The notes under the pieces were generated by a model. It was not told the origin of the DNA and searched no databases. It saw nothing but the letters and a program-made list of their open reading frames with translations. The position numbers were made by a program, and so were the translations under genes. Below are positions 20,701-29,345 of a stretch of 64,000 nt of DNA, in pieces; the first letter of the stretch is position 1, and every line of letters begins with the position of its first letter. The stretch comes from Lineus longissimus. Its lineage: Eukaryota > Nemertea > Pilidiophora > Heteronemertea > Lineidae. The stretch spans positions 16,649,998-16,713,997 of the forward strand of contig NC_088314.1 of assembly GCF_910592395.1 (NCBI RefSeq), given 5' to 3'.

Positions 20701-23700
20701 CAGCCACCTATCTAGCGAGGGTGAAGACGACGACTTCCCGTACGAGTGTCCTTATGTAACGTATCATCCAAGGCCAGCTGCAGTAAGTAGCGATACGAGA
20801 TGCAGAAAATTATGCTGGCTTTCTAAGAGACAAGAAAAATTATTTTGAAAATTATGCTGGCTTTCTATGAGAGAAATAGTTGATATATAACTTCTCTTAT
20901 AACGACACCTGTTGGACTGACTGGTGCTGTCTGGTACAAGTGGCCTAGCATGTTCTATTCATGAGAATGGCTACACCAGGTAAACGTTTTCTGATTACTC
21001 AGGTCAATTTGGATGGAAAAAGTATGTACCAAAACCATTGTCCTTTTAATAAAGGGTGTCCTGATAATAGAGGTAGCCTTGAAGGGAGGTTCCACTGTAA
21101 TTTTAGGGCTGAATAGATATTCTCATGAAAAGTACATGCTGGGCCACTAATCCCGGTTAAATCTAATTGTTTTCTTGACACACAAGTCCTCCCCTTTTCG
21201 ATCAACCTGAGTTCAACTCTCATGGCATCATGGGTTACTCAGCTGGGTAGCTCCATTGAATCGTTCTGGTGCCAACAAATACTTGCAGAGTTTGGCAACT
21301 CGAATAGATTCTGCACTTCGATTGGGGTAACCCTGCACCCATAAAGCCATACAAACTAGGCCTCAGCTCACACCCCCAGGCAGGAGTGTCGAAAAGCTCC
21401 CTCATTCATTACATCTTTTGTTTTTCAGATGTGTTCATACGGTGGCCGCCTCAGCGGGAGTTGTTACACATTCAATAGGAAGCAGGACTTATTTCGGGCA
21501 GCGTTTAGCCATGCTGTGGAAAGACATTTACACCCACCACCTCATAAGTAAGTTAGGAATTCTGTAAAGCGGCAAACATTTCCTCATTATTTTTGTGATT
21601 GGCAAACATTTCGAAGGAAAATAAAATATTCAGAATTTTTGTTTTGGCACTAATGGCAGATTATGAATATTCTTTTAGTCGTCCCAATCAAAAATATTTT
21701 TTCGCAATTTTCATTTTCGCTTATCAAGGTTATTTGCAAAAATCGCAAAAATAAGTTCCCGCGATAATTGGGCGGTAAATGTATCACCATGCATAACCAG
21801 TAAGAAAGAGAGTTATTCTTCGCCTTTCAAAGATGGCCTGAGAATAGTCCATGAGATCAGTTGACAAACCAGTAACAGATAAGGTCAAAACGGTAGTGGC
21901 GTTGTTCGAACACATTGTGCCAATTCAATGCCAAGTTGCGACCTCCCATGATTTGCCAATTCATTTAGTATCAAATGACGTGCTGTTTATTTTTCAGAAA
22001 ATTGTGCGTAGAATCACGACTACCTCAGGAACTTCATATGCCAGTGGAATCGAAGGACCCATACGATTTTGATTTCTTTGACGTGACTTCTAGTTTCGGC
22101 GGGCCACCACCAGGTGGCACACCTAATCCTAACGCTGTCAACAAACCAAAACAGTCTTCGCCGACGAAATTGGTGTCGCCACCGTGTACTCCTACTCAAA
22201 CGACAATGCCAATGAATCGAACAATAAAACCGCGGGACAATCCCGCGGGTGGGAAAAGTCCCGTTCAAGCTGCTGGTCCAAAAGTGCCATTTACTAGTGC
22301 AAAGCGGAAACGTAGTGTTTCCTCGCAGGAACCCACAAACAGTGTTTCTAGTGTTTCTGGCGGAGAAACTACTTATTCCGGTGCGACGAATACTCTAAGT
22401 TCCCATGTTGCCGCCCCGATATCTATTTCCATTCCAAGCGGGATCAACCTGGGGACTGTCGGTAGTATCAACGCAGCGTTGCAGGCTGCGAATAAAAACT
22501 GCATTCTCACGAAAAACGATGTGCTCAAGGATGTGACGGGATTAGTGGTGACCGGTATCGACGCGACGATCGCCAACGGGCAGCTCATTAACATAAGCAG
22601 CGCTAGTCTCGCGGATATCACGCAGCTGCAGAACAGCATTCACATACAGAACAGTAGTGTGATTGATAAACAAGTTAATCAAGGTGCAAAGGTCAAAATG
22701 AAGACGAATAGCACCAAATTAAAAAGTGGGAATAAACTTCAGAATTTAAACGACATAAGGGCAGCTAATAATATCTTCGGATTACCTAGTGGGACATTCA
22801 TTATGGAGAGTACGACGCAGCCTGGAACGTTAATAGCCACGCAGGCTCCGCTAACAACACTAGCCAATAGCAATTCCGCTGCCAACATTACTGCTATGTC
22901 ACCGCCATCACACCCCAGTCCTTCCACGACGCCGAGTCCTTTATATAGATCAGTAAGTATAGTTTAAGGTCAATAGTTCAAGGTCAAAAGTTCAAGGTCA
23001 AGTTTTGTTCAAACCGGTCGACTGACAATGCAAGTTTTCTCAGTTTATAAGGGCTAGGTAGATTGCTGAGATTCCCTTTCCTCCCCAACTCCCATCTCTC
23101 ATGCCAGGCATCTTGGAAAAAGGTGGTTAAATGATTTTACTGGCTTATTTTTCGCCTACTGCCGTAATGATTAAAGTTGCTAATACAACCTGTCTATTAA
23201 GGACACCCTTGGAACTGACAAGTTCTGTCCTTATTGGGGAGGTGTCCTGCTTAGAGAGGTCGATATTTTCAAAAACAGCTGGAAGGCATCAGAAATGATA
23301 GAAATCATTTATCTCTAATATCAACCACAATGGCCGCAAATTTTTTTTCTTTGTCTTGAATATGACCATTTCAGCAAGACCACAAGTCTCCTCCATCTTG
23401 CCATTACCAAGTGGTATTGTTTCCACGTCGTCTGCTGTGTTTATTTCCATTGTTTTCATAATTTTATTGTCTGAACTATGACTATTTCAGGGCTCAGTAA
23501 GTCCACAAGTCTCTACCACCTCGCCACTACCAAACGGCATTGTTTCCACGCCGTCTGCTGTGAGCGTCAAGGGTCTACCAACGGGTGCTAACCACGTACC
23601 AGTCACTATAGCTGTCAATCCTGCCAACCGAAGCATCCCCAGTCCGTCACGAACAAACCCTGGACAGGGATCGCCGAATCATACGGGACAATTAAAAATC

Positions 23701-24385
23701 ACAGGTAAAAGCACATAGCTAGATTTTAGGCCTGACTTATGAGGAGCTTCATAGCCCCATGATCCCAGGAAGAACCCGAGTTGTATGATTTTTGGATGAA
23801 CCAAGGTGGCTTTCAAGGAACTGAAATTCGTGGCTGAGGTTCTGTGCCAGGGCAAGTAAAAGAACCCACCAAGTGAGAAACATGTGTAGCTTGCGTGGAC
23901 TACCTCTGGTCAAAAAAGGAGTCACTGGGCCATTATACCCTATCGGTGCCTAACCTTAGTGGCAGGTGATCGTAAAATTTAGTTTTATTTGATCTTGAAA
24001 TTCACACCTTGTTTCTTTTGTAGGAAAAAACCATGGAGGTCAAAATGCCGGACGTCACAACCCCATGTTCAACAAAACTAGTGCTAACTCAGCCAAAGCA
24101 CAAACTGGTCACTTAAGTGGTACGTTAAATGTGTCGCATCCAGGACGATTAGTGACTGCAGCCAGCTTACAACAGCAGAGATATGCTAATCAAATGCTCG
24201 TTTCACAGACTAATCCGCTCGTAAAATCCAACTCTTCGAGCCGAGCATCAAAATCAGCTACGCAAGTGCCGCTCCTAACGGCGGGAAATATCGTCATGAC
24301 ACAGCAGACGTTACAAAGTGACGAACGGACTCGGAGAGAATTGCAGCAGTGTATTAAAACAGAGCCTTCGGATATGATATCCTAG
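6229..24385 (+). CDS. ATXN7: Ataxin-7 (SGF73) homologue, SAGA deubiquitinase-module anchor
   Basis: Ataxin-7/Sgf73 tethers the USP22-ATXN7L3-ENY2 deubiquitinase module to the SAGA coactivator in the nucleus. Eleven coding exons join in phase: 6229-6316, 6501-6575, 13133-13237, 17604-18449, 18993-19075, 19773-20083, 20635-20782, 21429-21547, 21998-22952, 23491-23704, 24024-24385. They encode 1101 aa, longer than human ATXN7 (892 aa). The N-terminal FADKPWTVWEELIESN resembles the family's deubiquitinase-binding segment. A C2H2-type finger uses C73, C76, H88 and H93 (FYLVVCDRCGQVVKPQA). Residues 90-370 are Ser/Pro/Thr-rich. The SCA7 zinc-binding domain (C381, C392, C398, H401; RSLTCKTHALSLRRAV) crosses exons 5-6. 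A second conserved block, MCSYGGRLSGSCYTFNRKQ, is in exon 8. The C-terminal half is low-complexity Ser/Thr/Asn-rich. No polyglutamine tract is present. Paralogue assignment (ATXN7 versus ATXN7L1/L2) is not possible here; it is probably the single pre-duplication gene. Intron 2 holds the large satellite. Confidence 0.95.
8150..10829. repeat. 33/34-bp satellite array in ATXN7 intron 2
   Basis: The unit is about GTGTCCTTGGATAGGTTGTC followed by TTTTGAGATTGAT. The regular core runs from ~8640 to 10829, roughly 60-65 units estimated from length, with more degenerate units back to ~8150. Units are 34 bp with CTTTTGAG or 33 bp with CTTTGAG. Remnants at 11594-11625 and 12792-12860 show the locus once continued. 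Long minus-strand reading frames (up to 469 codons) exist only because the unit lacks stops in these frames. There is no evidence that they are genes. Confidence 0.95.
10830..11593. mobile_element. Composite element with 105-bp direct repeats splitting the satellite
   Basis: A satellite unit stops at ~10829 (GGATAGAT) and resumes at ~11594 (CTTTTGAGATGG). Between them lie two ~105-bp direct repeats, 10931-11035 and 11459-11563, sharing GTTTGGTGGCGCT and CAAATAAACATATATTGTCG. The 423-bp segment between them begins and ends with inverted ACTTACACCAC-type motifs. The arrangement looks like an insertion inside an insertion. No protein-coding capacity was recognised. Confidence 0.6.
11633..12780. 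mobile_element. ~1.15-kb repeat element with CGT microsatellite and ~300-bp internal repeats
   Basis: The ends are inverted: AGCTCACCTC at the left and GAGGTGAGC near 12757-12765. After the left end comes CCATACCGTGGCGTCCGTCG and a CGT/CCGTCGT microsatellite (about 11674-11757). The body contains a ~300-315-bp unit repeated about three times, with CAAGGTCACAGAGGT near 12016, 12317 and 12632 and a GGCACGTTTC block in each. It lies within satellite remnants, so it was probably inserted into the satellite. The class is unknown to me. Poly-Ser or poly-Arg frames over the microsatellite are artefacts. Confidence 0.7.
12985..13050 (+). repeat. Local duplication in ATXN7 intron 2
   Basis: CATTCTAGGTAGAAATTTTT near 12987 is repeated as CATTCCAGGTAGAAAATATC near 13022, each followed by an AATCTTTG/AATCTTGC stretch. 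It lies just upstream of the duplicated splice acceptor of exon 3. Confidence 0.55.
13062..13158 (+). repeat. 49-bp tandem duplication of the ATXN7 exon 3 splice acceptor
   Basis: Copy 1 (about 13062-13109) and copy 2 (about 13111-13158) both contain a pyrimidine-rich stretch, CTTCAG and ACATGTACTTATTTGGGCTT. Only copy 2 continues into the zinc-finger exon in phase. The offset is 49 nt, so use of the first acceptor would shift the frame. Confidence 0.9.
13795..14040 (+). mobile_element. Degenerate copy of the tRNA-derived SINE
   Basis: It shares CGTGGCTTTTAGAGAACGGA-like, CCCGGCTCTTC and ACATGAGTAGCTTGC blocks with the SINE at 2278-2682. The A-box region reads TAGCGTTGTGGTTAACACTG and the B box is mutated (AAGTTTGACTCGG). 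The 3' part is missing. It lies in ATXN7 intron 3. Confidence 0.75.
15858..16208. mobile_element. ~350-bp element with ~47-bp terminal inverted repeats
   Basis: The left end has AAAACTTCGAATACGGGGTC then TGAGGCTC and ATTCATTACGAT. The right end, read in reverse complement, is AAAACCTCGAATGCAAGGTC then TGAGGCTC and ATTTATTACAAT. The interior is noncoding and itself contains inverted copies of GTCAGCCAA. It is a nonautonomous DNA transposon of unknown superfamily in ATXN7 intron 3. Confidence 0.8.
19541..19718 (+). mobile_element. MITE family P, copy 2
   Basis: Starts CAGTAGAACCTCTCTATTAA and ends GAGGTTCCATTG followed by TA. Same structure and orientation as the copy at 3618-3793. It lies in ATXN7 intron 5, about 55 bp upstream of the SCA7-domain exon 19773-20083. 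Confidence 0.85.
20225..20378 (+). mobile_element. Family X (TTAA-type) MITE copy, partial
   Basis: Shares CAATGTTGAAATTTATATTTAG, CAATTGGAATTTTT, TTCAATTACAAATT and the terminal GGCCTTTAA with copies at 50511-50727 and 57049-57301. The left end could not be placed. It lies in ATXN7 intron 6. Confidence 0.6.
20370..20470 (+). mobile_element. 3' fragment of second SINE family
   Basis: CTGCGATAGACCAGCATCCT and AATACTCCTAGTCACTTAATG correspond in sense to the complement of 59400-59500 in the SINE copy at 59361-59672. Only the 3' part is present. It abuts the family X copy. Confidence 0.55.
20880..21097 (+). mobile_element. MITE family P, copy 3 (degenerate)
   Basis: It retains the TGACTGGTGCTGTC, GGTCAATTTGGATGGAAA and GGGAGGTTCCACTG blocks. 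The left end is eroded and ~75 bp of unrelated sequence interrupts the middle. It lies in ATXN7 intron 7. Confidence 0.65.
23184..23265 (+). mobile_element. MITE family P, copy 4 (left half only)
   Basis: Contains TACAACCTGTCTATTAAGGA and GGACACC/GACAAG/TGTCCTTATTGGGGAGG blocks, then matching is lost after AGAGAGGTCGA. It lies in ATXN7 intron 9. Confidence 0.65.
23357..23439 (+). pseudogene. Duplicated pseudo-exon upstream of ATXN7 exon 10
   Basis: This segment is a diverged copy of 23472-23562, which covers the end of intron 9 and the start of exon 10. Shared blocks are CCACAAGTCTC, GGTATTGTTTCCACG versus GGCATTGTTTCCACG, and TCTGCTGTG. The copy keeps an ATTTCAG acceptor but lacks six bases after it. 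No usable donor is visible at its end. If spliced from its own acceptor it would not keep the exon 10 reading frame in register. Best read as a dead partial exon duplication. Confidence 0.75.
23745..23990 (+). mobile_element. Degenerate, truncated copy of the tRNA-derived SINE
   Basis: It shares GGTGGCTTTCAAGGAACTGA, GTGCCAGGGCAAG, CCACCAAGTGAGAAACATG and AGCTTGCGTGGACT with the SINE at 2278-2682. The tRNA-like head is largely lost. It lies in ATXN7 intron 10. Confidence 0.75.
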
Positions 24386-24484
24386 CATATGGCTAACTAG
24401 CGCTAAGCTATTCTGTGTTGGGCTGAGTGTGTCTTGGAGAATTTTAGGTCATGCCGGAAACTTTCCCTCAGTAGTTAACCGTGT

Positions 24485-24935
24485 TTGTGAAATCGAGTGA
24501 AATGTTCTTGGAAAATACATGAAACGACCTTTGAAAACGAGGGAAACATCCTTGGAAAACAAGTGAAACGTCCTTGGAAAACGAGTGAAACATCCTTGGA
24601 AAACAAGTGAAACGTCCTTGGAAAACGAGTGAAACATCCTTGGAAAACAAGTGAAACGTCCTTGGAAAACCAAGTGAAACAGCCTTGGAAAACCAAGTGA
24701 AACGTCCTTGGAAAACCAAGTGAAACGTCCTTGGAAAACCAAGTGAAACGTCCTTGGAAAACCAGGTGAAACGTCCTTGGAAAACCAAGTGAAACGTCCT
24801 TGGAAAATCAAGTGAAACGTCCTTGGAAAACAGGTGAAACATCCTTGGAAAACCAAGTGAAACATCCTTGGAAAAATGAGGGATATGTGCATGGAAAACA
24901 AGTGAAATGTATTTGGAAAACATGTGACATGTTCT
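24485..24935. repeat. ~22-24-bp tandem array just after ATXN7
   Basis: About 19-20 units of TCCTTGGAAAACCAAGTGAA(ACG), with CAAG/CGAG/AGGT variants. It begins about 100 bp after the ATXN7 stop codon, so it probably lies in the 3' UTR. Open minus-strand frames (FHLVFQGRFTWFSKDVSLG-type) arise from the repeat, not from selection that I can see. Confidence 0.92.
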
Positions 24936-27900
24936 TGCCGGTCGGAAATTTAGGTTAATTTGTTCTATTTACAGTTTTCCATTCAAATTTTCGTAAGACG
25001 GATTCATCAGGTGGCAGATTGCGGTTAAGTCCTTAGCGGATTTGCTGGCAGTTCTGTCGCTCGAGACGCGGCTCATGTCTGATATTATTGACCTCTCTTG
25101 CTCATCACAACAAATGCGGTTCTTGGGACGTGATGCGGTTAAGTACTGATATGCAATGCGTTGTGACTCACGATTATTGGAACGAATGATCCTGACTTTC
25201 CATGTTCTGTTTCGAATTCCTACAAAAGCACAAATGTGATAAACTTTGTGATACAGTGATCGGGGAGGAATAGGAATTGCTTTATTCTGAACACTAATAT
25301 GAAAGCTGTCGGAAATGCCAATCATCAGGTTTTATTCCTCGTCAAATCAAAAGCGTATGAACAATACCTGTTGAGTCCGCATTTCAAAACGGCCAATAGT
25401 TCCACTGTGGCTGGATGGCAACTAATGCCTGGATGTGTAATTATTGTATTTATTGAAATAAGTTCTTGGGTAGTGCTTGGAATTGGTTGGGAAGAATCTG
25501 ATTGGCTTGAATACTCCCAAATGGCAGAAAAGCATCAAAAATAAGTTCATTTTCAGATTCCATGGCCCCTAGTTGGGTCCCACCTTCATGTGTGGTGGCT
25601 TTTAGTTTGGAATCAACAGTATGTCATGAAAAATTGTCACTTGGGATACGTGTTACAGCATCCATGATAATTGAGTACCCTTGCTTAGATCAAACTTGCA
25701 TAACCAGCCTCTGGCATAATCAATTGGTGATGTGTATGACAGATTTGTATACTTGACCCGTCAAACCAAACTGGGTAGTAAGTCTCCTTTGGGGGCATAT
25801 GTTCGTATATCTCAAGTTACAAGCTACATGTACACTTTGATACCTCTCCCATCTTTTTATCTTTAGCGGTGCCGAAGATATTCGTAAATATCGGAGACAA
25901 CTTTGACAGTGAGAGGGTTAAATCTAGAGGCCCAGTACAGCATACACATGATTAAGGTGCATGGCTATAGTGACCAACACCCAATCTTTTCCTGAGAACC
26001 TGGTAATTCGTAACTCACATTTTCCAGGCGACAGTTTTTTGTGACATGCTGTATAGAAGAGCTCTGATCTACTGATAATCTACATAACGGATCACATCAA
26101 AATGGCTTATTTATTAACTTTTGGCGACAATCTGCATTTCGATGGGTGTGCACGCGTAATTTCTGTGGTAGGGTCCCAGAAAAAACCTCAAATAGGAAAA
26201 CAGGCATGAAATTTACCAATTCAAAATTCACTGATATTTTCAATATCTTTATTTATGAAATTTGTATTTGCAGATTTTGAGGTGTCTTTTAGAACATATT
26301 GCATTTATTTGTGAAATTTGCAAAATCAGAAAATGTTGAATATATTTTTTAAAGTGGTTTTCATGGGGCCCTACATGTATGTAAGGTAATCAAAATTTGT
26401 GGTGGGTAATTTTGTGGTCAAGTTTCCATGAGAACTTTTCTGTTAGTTATTCGGACATGCCCCGTCATATTTAAATTGCTTCATGACAAGAGACCCTATG
26501 TTGTTTCCAAACATTGAAAGAATTGCCCCTTTAGGCTGTTGGGTTGCCTTTTGAAGGCTTATTCCTACTCTGAATACCTTTGTCTCTATGTTGGGTAAAG
26601 TTTTGATCAAGCCTTACCAAAGTTTTTACAGTATTATCATTGCTTTCTTCCTTGGTAAGTCGTAAATTATGAAAGGTTTTCGGTGGCAATTTAAGAGTCA
26701 TTGACATAGATAGCCATCTGATGACAGACCAAAGGGTAAGGGTCACTCTCGACGATTTGTGTAGACCATCCTTGTACCAAGAAAATGTGTGATAAGGGGT
26801 GTTTTTACTGACAGAAATGCATGGCTTGTGAAAGTAAGTCATGTTCTTCTTTGTCAAGGCACATGACAAGCCCCAGGGCTTGCTTCATAAGAAACTCGCC
26901 CCTGCCACAGGCCACACATATTTTCTCTATTTCTCAGACACCACAGTCTAGTCATATTTCCCGAGTTTTGGAAACACAAGGAAAGGGGTTGTGTATTGGC
27001 GACTAATACTAGTAGAAGAGAGTTTGAATAATTACGCATGCCAGCAAAAGGGGTGGGGGTTGAAGATGGCTTCACCTGTGGGAGATTTAAGGATTCCAGG
27101 TTAAGGGATGCTCCACACTTGTAATCGAGAGTGACCACCCTGGGGTAATGCACAAGAAGTGGTTTTTGTTCTGAAACCAACACTAAACACGGAAGCATAT
27201 ATTTCACTTCTACCTTCCTTCTTCTTGCGTTGAACTAGTCAAACTTTACATTGTTGGTCTTCAAGAACAAGTCAGTATGACGCAAATCTGCCTCTGTTCC
27301 CCAAAGCTTTTGATGGAGAGACTTCCACCTTTCAACAGTGGCTTCTTGGTTCTGTACAAAGTATCCTGGTTCTGCTGCCCGACTTTCAAATCAGTGTCGT
27401 TGCTTTGAACTCTCCTCTAGTCGCTATTTCATGGGCCTGGTTAGGCCCGAGTGATGACTGTGCAAGCAACTCCTAAAATACACGAGAGTGCCTCTGGTGA
27501 CTTAAAACGAACAGTGATTGTTTGGAAGAAACAATGGCGTATGGTGTCAAAATCAAAACATTTTCCACAAACTAGTATTCCTGCATGCATATTGACCCAA
27601 TTGCCAAAAAGATATTCTCAGAGCTGCCTCGTGAATGAGTTGAAATCCAGTTTGTTTCACGGAAATGGATACACCCATCTGGTGCTATTGACTGCACACT
27701 GAAAGCCAATCCGTGCCTTCAGGTACCAAGTTCACCCAATGCCTATAGTTTTGTTGACGATGTTGAGAAATTTTTCATTTCGCTCCTATTTCAATGATTT
27801 TTGTATGATTTTTAAAGGCTTATCTCAATTGAATCTTTACATGAAGTCGTATAGCTTGAATCCATTCAAGACATCTCTATGAGTATGACCCTGACCTCTC

Positions 27901-29050
27901 TCGAAAATATGCCATAACATGGTAGGAAACACTTTTACTCAAAAATTGTATATATTTTAACCCCTTTCTCACAGTCTCTACGACACATAGTGCAGAGAAA
28001 GCCTGCTATAATCGGTTAAAAGGTGATGGCATGGTAGTCTTATTCGGCCTATGTTGGCCTTCTTTGGGAGGGGAGAGGTCAGAATATAGTATGAATAGTT
28101 GAAAGCTACATAATTGGTGTAAAGGTTTATTTCAGGGACATGTACATGTAGGTCTTCTAAAATTTATACAGCCGTTATTGAAATGAGAGTGAAATGAAAT
28201 GAACAATATCTCGACACTGCAAACAAGATTACATGTATGATATTTTCCCCTTGATTGTGATAATTACATTTTAAGTTACCATTCTGTTTTTCAACTGAAT
28301 GTAATGATAATTTATGATGACATGAAATGAAATAATTAATTTGACAGTTGAAGGGTGACTTGCACTGTAAAATCACTTATTTTTGGTATGTTATTTTCCC
28401 AGGATGTTCTGGTTTTGAATATTCGACACGCTAATATGAAAATATAAACTGTGTAAAGATACATTTTGACAAAAATGTGAAATAAAATCCTTGCCAAAAC
28501 ATGTGATTCTGCATTTTGGGGGATAACATTTTTCATTTACATTTTCATAACGTTTTCAAAAAAACTAAATAAGTCTAAAAATAACAGGTTCAGTGGTTTT
28601 CATGAGATATTTTGTTACGAGCAGGGGCTAAAATTTACTTGCTAATTTTACCCAATCCAGTGGCTTTCACAAGTTGACTAATGTGATCATGGCACTTATG
28701 TTCTAAGGACCCTTCACCACATGACAGGACATGCGCTTAAGGATTTTGCGACCAAGGCAAAAGGATTTCTTGGGCCTGGTATTTTGCATTTTGAAACCTG
28801 CCAAATGGAAATGCACAAAGGCAAAATTGCCTTCGTAATTTTTAATCTTTTTTCAACCTAGTATATTAAAAACTGTTTGGCAAAGGAAATTCCTCTCTTG
28901 GCCAATTCATGTCGTAAATCGATTCAAGATCTTTCACCTCATGTTTAAATCAAAGAATGGACTAGCCCTAGTTTTAACTTTGGCACATTCCGATTCTATG
29001 ATCCTTGAGTTCTGGGTCCAAGTGCCTGCTGAGCATTCACAGGTGTTGCC
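24936..29050. other. Intergenic or ATXN7 3' UTR, no gene seen
   Basis: AT-rich sequence. A plus-strand open stretch near 25001-25150 has no start, splice sites or recognisable family. AATAAA near 28483 on the plus strand could be an ATXN7 poly(A) signal but is 4 kb distant. No RNA gene was recognised. Confidence 0.4.
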
Positions 29051-29345
29051 TGGAAATGGTGGCCTAGTGGCACACTGGTAAAGACCAATGTTTGGAATTT
29101 ACTTCAGCGCATGACTCCTGTGAGTCGTTGGCTGGACTCCTGGCCGGTGCAGTATTTATGTGATAGTGATAGAGAGGGCAACTCTCTCTGCAAGCGTAGG
29201 TTTCCACGGGTGTCTCGGGTTTCCTCCTACATTGCACTATCAACACTGTATTCAGCTGAAATGGAGCTCTAGGTCTGGGCGGACAGACCCTGGAATAACA
29301 TGCCTGGTGATGATCAGTGTCAAGTGAGGAAAGTCGCTGTCATAG
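29051..29345 (+). mobile_element. Possible tRNA-like SINE remnant
   Basis: TGGCCTAGTGGCACACTGGTA at the left looks like a polymerase III A box. About 150 bp later, GTTTCCACGGGTGTCTCGGG and TTTCCTCC follow. There is no clear B box, tail or target duplication and no second copy in the window, so this is tentative. Confidence 0.3.

Noticed and set aside
24449-24923. 150-codon minus-strand frames over the 23-bp array
   Set aside because: Product of the tandem repeat after ATXN7; several frames are open at once.
25001-25150. Plus-strand stretch DGFIRWQIAVKSLADLLAVL as a coding exon
   Set aside because: Bounded by stops, no start or splice sites, no known family; it likely lies in the ATXN7 3' UTR.
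26531-27207. 112- and 117-codon minus-strand frames
   Set aside because: Overlapping frames without known motifs, codon structure or splice context.
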